A stretch of 64,000 bases of DNA, taken from the NCBI RefSeq assembly GCF_007829885.1, contig NZ_VIWW01000003.1, positions 62,001 through 126,000 on the forward strand. The letters run 5' to 3'. The translations under genes and the position numbers were made by a program. Position 1 is the first letter of the stretch. Each line of letters opens with the position of its first letter. Under the pieces are notes generated by a model, which was not told where the DNA came from, made no database searches, and saw nothing but the letters and a program-made list of their open reading frames with translations. Source of the stretch: Streptomyces brevispora. Its GTDB lineage: Bacteria; Actinomycetota; Actinomycetes; Streptomycetales; Streptomycetaceae. Positions 26,561-33,691 of the stretch are shown here, piece by piece.

Positions 26561-28510
26561 CTACAGCGCCACGATCGTCGTTTCGGTCGCCTTGACGCTG
26601 GTCCACACCGGTACCCCGTCGGTGAGGCCGAGTTCGGCCGCGGCCTGGGGGGTGATCTCGGCGACGAGATCCGGTGCCTGCGGTGACGTGATGAGGACGC
26701 GCAGGCGGCTACCGCTGGTGGTGATCTCCCGGACGGTGCCCGCCCAGATGTTGCGCGGGCTGCCGCCCGGCTTCGCGCGGTGTACGGAGACGGCTTCCGG
26801 GGCGATGACCGCGAGTGCCGCAGTGCCGGCGGGCAGCGGATCGGCGATGACGAGGAGGCCGCCGCCGTGGAGCCGGAGCCCGTCGGTGGTCGCGGTGCCG
26901 GGCCAGGCGTTGCGGCCGAGCATGCGGGCGACCCAGGGGGAGTGCGGGTGCCGGGTGACCTCGGCGGGCGGGGCGTCCTGGAGGACGCGGCCGTCCTCCA
27001 GGACCAGGACACGGTCGGCGAGGGAGACGGCCTCCACCGGGTCGTGAGTGACGATCAGACAGACGCCGCCGAAGCCGGCGAGGTGGGTGCGCAGGGTGTG
27101 CCGCACGTGCGCGCGGGTGGTCTGGTCGAGCGCGGCCAGCGGCTCGTCGAGCAGCAGCAGCCGGGGCCGGGTGGCGAGCGCCCTGGCCAGGGCGATGCGC
27201 TGGGCCTGCCCGCCGGAGACCTGGGACGGCTTGCGGGCAGCCAGATGCCCCACGCCGAGCCGGTCCAGCCACTGCTGGGCCCTGCGGCGGGCCTCGGTGC
27301 GGGGTACGCCCTGGGCGCGCAGCCCGTAGGCGGTGTTCGCGAGTGCGCTGAGGTGGGGGAACAGTGCGCCGTCCTGGGGTACCCAGGCGACGCCGCGGCG
27401 GTGCGTGGGCAGGGCGCTGACGTCCAGCTCTCCGAGCCGCAGCGCGGCGTGCGCCCGGGGGGTGAGTCCGAGCAGGGCGCGCAGGAGGGTGGTCTTGCCC
27501 GCGCCGTTGGGGCCGACGACGGCGATGGTGGTCCCGGCATCGGCGGCGAGAGTGAGCTGGTTGAAGCCGGTGACCTCGGCGTGCAGTGGCCAGCTGTCCC
27601 GGTTGCCGTCGGGGCCGATGTGGCCCGGCGCCGCCGTTCGGACGTCCTCCGACGGGGCGGAGGCCGGCTCATCCGCCGGGGCGCGAGGCCCGACGGCCAC
27701 GGCGCCCGGGGTGCCCGTCCAGCGTCCGCGCAGCCCGATGAGGACGAGCATGGCGATCACGAGCAGGAGCAGGGAGACCGAGGTGGCGGCTTCCGGGTCG
27801 TCCTGGAGGAGCAGATAGACCTGGAGGGGAAGGGTCTGGGTGGTACCGGGAAGGTTCCCGGCGAAGGTGATGGTCGCGCCGAACTCGCCGAGTGCCCGCG
27901 CCCAGGTGAGTGCGGCTCCGGCGGCGAGACCGGGGGCGACCATGGGCAGCGTGACGGTGAAGAACACCCGTACCGGCGAGGCGCCGAGGGTCGACGCCGT
28001 CTCCTCGTAACGGGGGCGCAGTCCGCCGAGCGCTCCTTCCAGGCTGATGACCAGGAACGGCATCGCGACGAAGGTCGCCGCCAGGACGGCGCCGGAGGTG
28101 TGGAAGGGCAGCGTGATACCGAACGTGCCCTCCAGCCACGGCCCGAGCAGACCGCGGCGGCCGAAGGCGAGCAGCAGGGCGACACCGCCCACCGTGGGCG
28201 GCAGCACCATCGGCAGGAGCACGAGGGAGCGGACGAGTGTCTTGCCGGGAAAGTCGGTACGGGCCAGCAGCCAGGCCAGCGGCACACCGAGAACGAGCGA
28301 GAGCCCGAGTGCCCAGAAGGAGACGAGCAGCGACAACTTCAGGGCTTCGGTCGTCCCCGGGCTGCTCAGATGGTCGCCCAGGTCGCCCCATGACGTGCGG
28401 GCGAGGATCCCGATCAGCGGCAGCAGCAGAAAGGCGATGGCCAGGAGCGCGGGGATCGCCAGGGCGATCGGCGCGCGGAGACCGGTGGTGCGGCTGCGAA
28501 GGCGTCTCAT
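26561..28510 (-). CDS. modBC: molybdate ABC transporter permease-ATPase fusion (ModBC)
   Basis: A 649-residue fusion. Residues 1-275 are the ModB permease: five to six helices, with the EAA loop as ETASTLGASPVRVFFTVTLP and the following GEFGATITFAGN typical of ModB. Residues ~315-510 are the ModC ATPase (Walker A GPNGAGKT, signature VSGGQAQRIALARAL, Walker B LLLLDEPLAALD). Residues ~575-649 are a TOBE domain (SVHRAKPGGSPRNIWAGTVR). It imports molybdate using ATP together with ModA, 76 bases upstream in the same direction. A strong hairpin between the two genes may lower modBC expression relative to modA. Confidence 0.93.
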   Translation of the reverse strand: MRRLRSRTTGLRAPIALAIPALLAIAFLLLPLIGILARTSWGDLGDHLSSPGTTEALKLSLLVSFWALGLSLVLGVPLAWLLARTDFPGKTLVRSLVLLPMVLPPTVGGVALLLAFGRRGLLGPWLEGTFGITLPFHTSGAVLAATFVAMPFLVISLEGALGGLRPRYEETASTLGASPVRVFFTVTLPMVAPGLAAGAALTWARALGEFGATITFAGNLPGTTQTLPLQVYLLLQDDPEAATSVSLLLLVIAMLVLIGLRGRWTGTPGAVAVGPRAPADEPASAPSEDVRTAAPGHIGPDGNRDSWPLHAEVTGFNQLTLAADAGTTIAVVGPNGAGKTTLLRALLGLTPRAHAALRLGELDVSALPTHRRGVAWVPQDGALFPHLSALANTAYGLRAQGVPRTEARRRAQQWLDRLGVGHLAARKPSQVSGGQAQRIALARALATRPRLLLLDEPLAALDQTTRAHVRHTLRTHLAGFGGVCLIVTHDPVEAVSLADRVLVLEDGRVLQDAPPAEVTRHPHSPWVARMLGRNAWPGTATTDGLRLHGGGLLVIADPLPAGTAALAVIAPEAVSVHRAKPGGSPRNIWAGTVREITTSGSRLRVLITSPQAPDLVAEITPQAAAELGLTDGVPVWTSVKATETTIVAL

Positions 28511-28535
28511 CGAAGTCCCTGAAACTGGAAGTGCT

Positions 28536-28572
28536 GTGCGGGCGGCCAGGACCGAGGTCCGGCCGCCCGCAC
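28536..28572 (-). terminator. intra-operon hairpin between modA and modBC
   Basis: Arms GTGCGGGCGGCC (28536-28547) and GGCCGCCCGCAC (28561-28572) plus an inner GGACC/GGTCC stem. It is located just after modA and before modBC. It probably works as an attenuator or 3' stabiliser favouring the binding protein, as is common in ABC importer operons. Confidence 0.7.
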
Positions 28573-28586
28573 GGGGTGGTCACCGG

Positions 28587-29387
28587 TTACGGCTGCTGGA
28601 AGCCGGCGTCGGCGAGGATCTTCTGGGCCTCCGGGGTGGAGAGCCACTTCACGAACGCGTCCGCGGCTTCGCTGTGCTTGGTGGCCTTCAGGGTCGCAGC
28701 CGGATAGGAGGCCACGGCGTTCTGGGCATCGGGGATGTCGATCGCGTCCACCTTGTCGGCGGCGGAGGCGACATCCGTCTTGTAGACGAGACCGGCGTCG
28801 GCCTCACCGAGTTCGACCTTGCTGAGGACCGAGCGGACGTCGAGCTCCTGCGAGACCGGCTTCACGTTGATCTTCTGGGCGTCCAGGATCTGCTTGCTGT
28901 AACGGCCCACCGGCACCTCGGGGGCGGCGAGCACCACCTTCAGCTTGGTGTCCGCGAGGTCCTTCAGATTCTCGATCTTCTCCGGGTTGCCCTTGCCGGT
29001 GGCGATCACCAGGCGGTTCTTCGCGATGACGGTCGGCGCTCCGGTGTCGGACTTCAGACCGTCCATCGTCTTGGTGTCCGCCGTGACCAGGGCGTCGGCG
29101 GGCGCACCCTGCTTCACCTGGGCGGCGAGCTGCTGCGACCCGGCGAAGGAGAACTTCACCTTGGTGCCGGGGTGCTCCTTCTCGTACGCGGCGCCGGCCG
29201 TCTTGAAGACGTCCGTGAGCGAGGCGGCGGCCAGCACCGTCAGGTTTGCCTTCGGTGCCCCGGAGGCGGATGCGTCGGCGCCCGAGTCCTTCTTGTCGTT
29301 GTCGCTGCCACAGGCTGCCAGCGGGACGAGGAGGGCCGCCGTGAGTATCGCGGCCGCGGTACGACGTCTGGTGAAGGCGAGGGACAT
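28587..29387 (-). CDS. modA: molybdate-binding lipoprotein ModA
   Basis: A 266-residue substrate-binding protein. Signal plus lipobox LAAC with Cys26, so it is anchored outside the membrane by lipid. The mature part shows ModA features: NLTVLAAASLTDVFKTAGAA, FSFAGSQQLAAQVKQGAPAD (oxyanion-binding Ser residues), VIAKNRLVIATGKGNP, LAAPEVPVGRYSKQIL and GLVYKTDVAS. First gene of the modA-modBC unit, followed by other molybdenum-related genes on the same strand side. Confidence 0.95.
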   Translation of the reverse strand: MSLAFTRRRTAAAILTAALLVPLAACGSDNDKKDSGADASASGAPKANLTVLAAASLTDVFKTAGAAYEKEHPGTKVKFSFAGSQQLAAQVKQGAPADALVTADTKTMDGLKSDTGAPTVIAKNRLVIATGKGNPEKIENLKDLADTKLKVVLAAPEVPVGRYSKQILDAQKINVKPVSQELDVRSVLSKVELGEADAGLVYKTDVASAADKVDAIDIPDAQNAVASYPAATLKATKHSEAADAFVKWLSTPEAQKILADAGFQQP

Positions 29388-29520
29388 GAGGGTTGGGACT
29401 CCTTGGGAACGCGGTCGGCCGGTGCCGCCCGAGCGGATGGTGGTGAGCCGCGCCGGGGACGGGCGACGCCGCTTGATGGAGCAGTCGAGCAGTCGAGCAG
29501 TCGTGCGGTGGAGCGCTGGA

Positions 29521-29733
29521 TCAGGTGCGGTTCGTCTGCGCGCCGGTCTGCGCGCCGGTCGACTTCATGCGGGCGGTGGCCCGCATGACGACCTCCGGTC
29601 CGGGTTCCTCGACCGCCTCTCGGGTGAGGAGTGGGACGAGGCGGTAAGTACCGGCCCGGTTCTCCACCCGGCCGCGATACCGCCAACAACGCAGGACTGC
29701 ATGTGCCACACAATAGGTGTTATGAGTTCGCAT
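29521..29733 (-). pseudogene. TOBE (molybdopterin-binding) domain remnant
   Basis: A 70-codon frame. From about residue 23 it reads VENRAGTYRLVPLLTREAVE, then VVMRATARMKST. This matches the C-terminal half of the TOBE domain in the intact HTH-TOBE gene at 30739-31134 (VEIQSGPHRLVSLISRESVD, then IMATARVKST). The HTH and first half of the TOBE domain are missing, and the first 22 residues are unrelated. Likely a decayed duplicate of the molybdate-responsive regulator, just upstream of modA. An IR, CGCATT/AATGCG (29729-29743), lies at its 5' end. Confidence 0.6.
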
Positions 29734-29898
29734 TTACAATGCGTAATGTGATGCTCCATAGCAGATGCGTTGTCGTTCGGAGGAAGATCCGAAGTGGCTG
29801 CCGCACGGATGCGCCGAGGTGGGGGGCGGTCCGAGGACACGTTGTCGCCCGCCCCGAATTCGATGCGCTTCCCCATGAGCCGGGTCATCCGTGACCAG

Positions 29899-30381
29899 CT
29901 ATACGGAGCCCGGCCACGCTCCGACCCACACGTGCGAGATGGCGCTGATGTAGCGCGCGCCGCACCGGTCGGCGGGCGCCACCAGCTGGCTTCCCGCCGC
30001 GTCCAGGCCCCGCCCGTCCATCCGTGTGGCCAGGAGGACGGGTACATTGCCGAAATCGGCGTCGATCTCGGCCCAGGACAGCACCGTGTGATGCCCGTCC
30101 CCACCGGTGACCGCCACCAGATAGCGCGAGCGGTTCTTACGCCTGCGGGCGTCGAACACCGGACGGGCGTCGAGGACCACCTCACGAAGCAGGGGCCCCT
30201 CGAAGCTGTGGTGCTGCGGTCCGTTGGTGGCGCAGTCGAAGACCACCTCCGCCCGGTGCTGCTCCCACCCGCTCCGCAGGTCCTGCACGGTCAGCGTCAC
30301 CGGACGCTCGACGTCCCCGCACAGGGCGAAGGGCGCGAGCATCGGGGGAGGGGTGCGGGGGTGCGCGCTGAGTCGGCTCAT
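29899..30381 (-). CDS. small sulfite-oxidase-like molybdopterin-binding domain protein
   Basis: A 160-residue single-domain protein resembling the Oxidored_molyb fold (sulfite oxidase/YedY superfamily). It shows VTLTVQDLRSG, FDCATNGPQHHSFEGPLLRE (the Cys is placed where the Mo ligand lies), YLVAVTGGDGHHTVLSWAEI, then VLLATRMDGRGLDAAGSQLV and RYISAISHVWVG. No Tat or Sec signal seen, so probably cytosolic. ATG 30381 follows GGGGA. Its place between molybdate transport and a molybdenum hydroxylase supports a molybdenum role. Substrate unknown. Confidence 0.7.
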   Translation of the reverse strand: MSRLSAHPRTPPPMLAPFALCGDVERPVTLTVQDLRSGWEQHRAEVVFDCATNGPQHHSFEGPLLREVVLDARPVFDARRRKNRSRYLVAVTGGDGHHTVLSWAEIDADFGNVPVLLATRMDGRGLDAAGSQLVAPADRCGARYISAISHVWVGAWPGSV

Positions 30382-30738
30382 GGGGATCCCCAATTCGGAC
30401 GGCCCGCAGGGCGGCTGTCGGAAGGTATGCCCCACAGGCCTCCCGCGGAATCGCGCGTACGAGTCAATGTCCGCCAAAGGCCTGGCGTTTGTGAACCGAT
30501 ACCGATCTTTTCGGCTGCATATCCGAGTTGCCGAATGCCTGGTCGGCCGGCCGGACGGACCGAGCTCGGACCTGTCCATCCGGGGCCGATCGGACACGCT
30601 CCCTGCTGACGGACGGTTCCACGGTTCGCTGCCGTGTCCGGCGCATCGATCAGCTCACCGGCCGCGACCTGTCGCGTCTCGATCACGGACTCGATGCGCA
30701 GGCCGCCTTGACGCGCCGCTGACCGCGGCGGCCAGGGC
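30382..30738. other. 357-base intergenic region, no gene seen
   Basis: It lies between two same-strand molybdenum-related genes. It includes a less G+C-rich patch near 30485-30535 that probably holds the promoter of the sulfite-oxidase-like gene. No recognisable protein or strong repeat. Confidence 0.4.
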
Positions 30739-31134
30739 TCAGGGCCGGTCGATGTGCACGTTCGTCGACTTCACCCGTGCCGTGGCCATGATCCCTATCT
30801 CCAGGCCGAGTTCGTCGACGGACTCGCGGCTGATCAGCGACACCAGCCGGTGCGGCCCCGACTGGATCTCCACCTGCGCCACGATGTCGTCGCCCTTCAC
30901 CGAGGTGACGATCCCGGCGAAAGAGTTCCGTACGGACGTCAGGACCTCTCCGGGCACCGGATGAAGTCCCGCGGCACGCTCCGTGGCGAAACCCGCGAGG
31001 CTGACACCGTCGATCACCCGGTTACCCGAGCCGCCCCGGTCCATCGCGAGGTGACCGCCGTCAGCCCAACGGCGAACGGTCTCGGGACTCACGGCCAGCA
31101 GCTCAGCGGCCTGGCCAATGCTGTACGAAGGCAC
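30739..31134 (-). CDS. HTH-TOBE molybdate-binding regulator
   Basis: A 131-residue protein. Residues 1-45 are an excisionase/MerR-like helix-turn-helix (YSIGQAAELLAVSPETVRRW). Residues ~65-131 are a TOBE (Mop) domain that binds molybdate or pterin (SVRNSFAGIVTSVKGDDIVA, then ATARVKSTNVHIDRP). The architecture resembles a minimal ModE-like molybdate sensor common in actinobacteria. It sits between modABC and the molybdenum hydroxylase genes, so control of either by molybdate is plausible. A truncated relative is at 29521-29733. Confidence 0.88.
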   Translation of the reverse strand: MPSYSIGQAAELLAVSPETVRRWADGGHLAMDRGGSGNRVIDGVSLAGFATERAAGLHPVPGEVLTSVRNSFAGIVTSVKGDDIVAQVEIQSGPHRLVSLISRESVDELGLEIGIMATARVKSTNVHIDRP

Positions 31135-31224
31135 CCGCGCACTCTAGGCCAACGTCAGGGGGGCGTCCCACGCACCGCCGGTCCTCGGGCGCCGTGCTGA
31201 CGGGCTGCCGGGGACCCGCCGGAC

Positions 31225-31857
31225 TCAGGCCCGTCCGTCCTCCGGCGCATCCGGCCCCGACCCGTCCGGCGCCGACTGGTTCCTACCGGATGCTCCCGCC
31301 CGCAGTCCGTCCATCACGAGGTCCAGCAACCGGGCGGCGCGCGGCTGCCAGTCGCTGAGCGGGTCGATCTGCCACAGCCCCGCTATGGCAAGCAGGAAGT
31401 CCTCGGCGGTCATCCCCGGACGGATGGTGCCGGCCTTCTCGTTGGCGTCCAGCAGGAGCGTGACCGCCTGGGTCAGCGGGCCGTGGCCCAGGTGGGCCAG
31501 ACCGCTGCGCCGGCCGACCGTCGTACGCAGCGTCTCGGCCAGGCCCGCCTTGGCCATGGCGAACTGCGCCAGCCGGTCCATCCACTCCCTCAAAGCCCGG
31601 TCGGGATCGCGGGTCAGGAGCAACTGGGCGGCGCTGTCGGCGACCTGCTGCATCTCGTAGCGGTAGACCTCAAGGACCAGCGCCTCACGGTTGGGGAAGT
31701 TGCGGTAGAACGTTCCCTGGCCGACGCCGGCCTTCTTCGCTATCGCGCTCACCGGGGCGTCCGCGGCCAGGGTCAGTTCGGCCAGTGCGGCGTCCAGGAT
31801 GCGCTCGCGATTGCGCTGTGCGTCAGGCCGCAGAGGGGTGTTCTTCTCCTCCGGCAT
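31225..31857 (-). CDS. TetR-family repressor, probable regulator of the aldehyde oxidoreductase operon
   Basis: A 210-residue TetR protein. HTH: RNRERILDAALAELTLAADA, then SAIAKKAGVGQGTFYRNFPN. The C-terminal domain (AMAKAGLAETLRTTVG and onwards) resembles the SbtR-like class. AAGGAGG lies seven bases before ATG 31857. Divergent from paoA (32100), with a striking double palindrome between them; it most likely represses both directions and releases on binding an aldehyde or related ligand. Confidence 0.93.
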   Translation of the reverse strand: MPEEKNTPLRPDAQRNRERILDAALAELTLAADAPVSAIAKKAGVGQGTFYRNFPNREALVLEVYRYEMQQVADSAAQLLLTRDPDRALREWMDRLAQFAMAKAGLAETLRTTVGRRSGLAHLGHGPLTQAVTLLLDANEKAGTIRPGMTAEDFLLAIAGLWQIDPLSDWQPRAARLLDLVMDGLRAGASGRNQSAPDGSGPDAPEDGRA

Positions 31858-31896
31858 GTGTCCTCCTTCCGGACGCACGGCCGTGGTCGGCCTTGA

Positions 31897-31949
31897 TAAG
31901 CGGACAGCTGTCCACTACGTTTGATCGATGGTGGACAGCTGTCCGCTTA
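31897..31949. promoter_or_regulatory. large double-palindrome TetR operator
   Basis: TAAGCGGACAGCTGTCCAC (31897-31915) and its exact reverse complement GTGGACAGCTGTCCGCTTA (31931-31949) flank 15 bases. Each half is itself centred on the 12-bp palindrome GGACAGCTGTCC (31902-31913 and 31932-31943). The centres are 30 bases apart. It lies in the divergent TetR/paoA promoter region. Confidence 0.88.
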
Positions 31950-32099
31950 GTCTTACCTTAGCGGCAGAACCAGTCTTTGCGGCCGGGTGGTACACCGTCC
32001 TCACCTGCGCCATCAACCCGTATCGCCTCTCTCCCTCCCGGGCCGTCCGCCGGGATCGTCTCGTTCGACGCGCATCAGTAATGCGAAGGAAGGCTGATC

Positions 32100-32702
32100 A
32101 TGGCCCCATCGACGTCCAGTGCCATCACCCTGAACATCAATGGCGAAAAGTACATGCTGCCCGTCGACCACCGCACCACCCTGCTCGACGCACTGCGTGA
32201 GCGTCTCGATCTGACCGGCACGAAGAAGGGCTGTGACCAGGGCCAGTGCGGTGCCTGTACGGTCCTGCTCGACGGGCGCAGGGCCGTGGCCTGTCTGCAA
32301 CTCGCGGTCGCGGCCGAGGGGCGTGCGATCACCACCATCGAAGGTGTGGCCGACGGCGATCGGCTGCACCCGGTCCAGCAGGCCTTTATCGACCTCGACG
32401 GATATCAGTGCGGCTACTGCACACCGGGGCAGATCTGTTCGGCGCTCGCGGTGATCGAGGAACACGCGGCGGGCTGGCCGAGCGCCGTGACCGATGACGT
32501 CCGGCCGGAAGCGGGGGTTCCCGCACTCACGGCCGAGGAGATCCGCGAGCGGATGAGCGGCAACCTGTGCCGCTGCGGCGCCTATGTGTCGATCGTGAAG
32601 GCGGTCGCGCGAGCGGCCGAGGTCACCACGTCCGAGATCTTGATGCCGGAGGCCTCCATGCCGGCGGCCACCATGTCCGAGGACAAGGAGTCGGCGGCAT
32701 GA
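32100..32702 (+). CDS. paoA: aldehyde oxidoreductase [2Fe-2S] subunit (PaoA/YagT type)
   Basis: A 200-residue iron-sulfur subunit of a xanthine-oxidase-family enzyme. The plant-ferredoxin cluster ligands are Cys45, 50, 53 and 65 (CDQGQCGACT region), and the second cluster is Cys104, 107, 157 and 159 (CGYCTPGQ and CRCG). It passes electrons from the molybdenum site to FAD. AAGGAAGG precedes the ATG. Its stop overlaps the paoB start (ATGA). No Tat signal is present, unlike E. coli PaoA, so the complex is probably cytosolic here. Ala/Met-rich tail after residue 180. Confidence 0.92.
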   Translation: MAPSTSSAITLNINGEKYMLPVDHRTTLLDALRERLDLTGTKKGCDQGQCGACTVLLDGRRAVACLQLAVAAEGRAITTIEGVADGDRLHPVQQAFIDLDGYQCGYCTPGQICSALAVIEEHAAGWPSAVTDDVRPEAGVPALTAEEIRERMSGNLCRCGAYVSIVKAVARAAEVTTSEILMPEASMPAATMSEDKESAA

Positions 32703-33691
32703 GGGAATTCGGCTACGAGCGGGTCTTCGACGTCCCCGGAGCGGTCGCACTGCTCGGCACGGGCCCGGACGCCCGCTTCCTCGGCGGCGGCACCAACCTC
32801 GTCGACCTGATGAAGGCCGGCGTGGAACGGCCCACGCTTCTCATCGACGTCCAGGAACTGCCCCTGAACACGATTGAGTTCACACCGGACGGCGGCCTGC
32901 GTATCGGCGCGACCGTCACCAACAGCGATCTCGCCGCCCACACCGAGGTGCGGCGTCACTACCCGGCCCTGGCACAGGCGCTGTTGGCCGGCGCCTCCGG
33001 GCAACTGCGCAACATGGCCACGGTCGGCGGGAATCTGCTCCAGCGCACCCGCTGCGGCTACTTCAGCGACCTCGCCCAGCCGTGCAACAAGCGTGTCCCC
33101 GACAGCGGTTGCCCCGCCATCGCGGGCGAGCACCACAACCACGCGATCCTCGGCGCCTCCGAACACTGCGTGGCGACCCACCCCTCGGACATGGCCGTCG
33201 CGCTCGCGGCCTTCGACGCGGTCGTCTCGTACGAAACGGCCGACGGGCCGGGCGAGTTGCCGATCGCCGAGTTCTACCGGCCGGTGGGCGAAACCCCGCA
33301 CATCGAGACCGCTCTGCCGCCCGGCGCCCTGATCACCGGAGTCACGCTGCCGTCGGCCGCGGTCGCCGCGCACTCCCGGTTCCGGAAGGTGCGCGAGCGC
33401 GCCTCGTACGCCTTCGCGATCGGCTCGATCGCCGCCGCGCTCGACGTCCAGGACGGAGCCGTACGCGAAGTGCGCCTCGCGTTCGGGGCGGTCGCGTCCC
33501 GGCCGTGGCGGGCCAGGGCGGCCGAGCGGGCACTGACCGGCGGACCGGCGGACACCGAGGCGTTCGCCGCGGCGGCGGACGCCGAACTGGCAGCCGCCGA
33601 GGCGCTCCCGGAGAACGGATACAAGGTGACGTTGATGCGCAACCTCGTCGTGAGCGTACTGACCGAACTCGCCGAGGAGGCCGCCCGATGA
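32699..33691 (+). CDS. paoB: aldehyde oxidoreductase FAD (and [4Fe-4S]) subunit (PaoB/YagS type)
   Basis: A 330-residue FAD subunit. The FAD-binding motifs are LGGGTNLVDLMKAGV and ATVGGNLLQRTRCGYF. An inserted stretch with four cysteines (RCGYF, QPCNK, SGCPA and EHCVA, about residues 115-165) matches the extra [4Fe-4S] cluster loop of PaoB. Starts in the paoA stop (ATGA at 32699) and ends in the paoC start (ATGA at 33688), so the three subunits are coupled. Oxidises using electrons from the Mo subunit; final acceptor unknown. Confidence 0.92.
   Translation: MREFGYERVFDVPGAVALLGTGPDARFLGGGTNLVDLMKAGVERPTLLIDVQELPLNTIEFTPDGGLRIGATVTNSDLAAHTEVRRHYPALAQALLAGASGQLRNMATVGGNLLQRTRCGYFSDLAQPCNKRVPDSGCPAIAGEHHNHAILGASEHCVATHPSDMAVALAAFDAVVSYETADGPGELPIAEFYRPVGETPHIETALPPGALITGVTLPSAAVAAHSRFRKVRERASYAFAIGSIAAALDVQDGAVREVRLAFGAVASRPWRARAAERALTGGPADTEAFAAAADAELAAAEALPENGYKVTLMRNLVVSVLTELAEEAAR

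Noticed and set aside
26780..28393. A 537-codon rightward open frame opposite modBC
   Set aside because: Antisense shadow; the modBC fusion has intact Walker and EAA motifs on the other strand.
30378..30686. Leftward 102-codon frame upstream of the sulfite-oxidase-like gene
   Set aside because: No homology, overlaps the gene's start and ribosome site in another frame, and lacks its own ribosome binding site.
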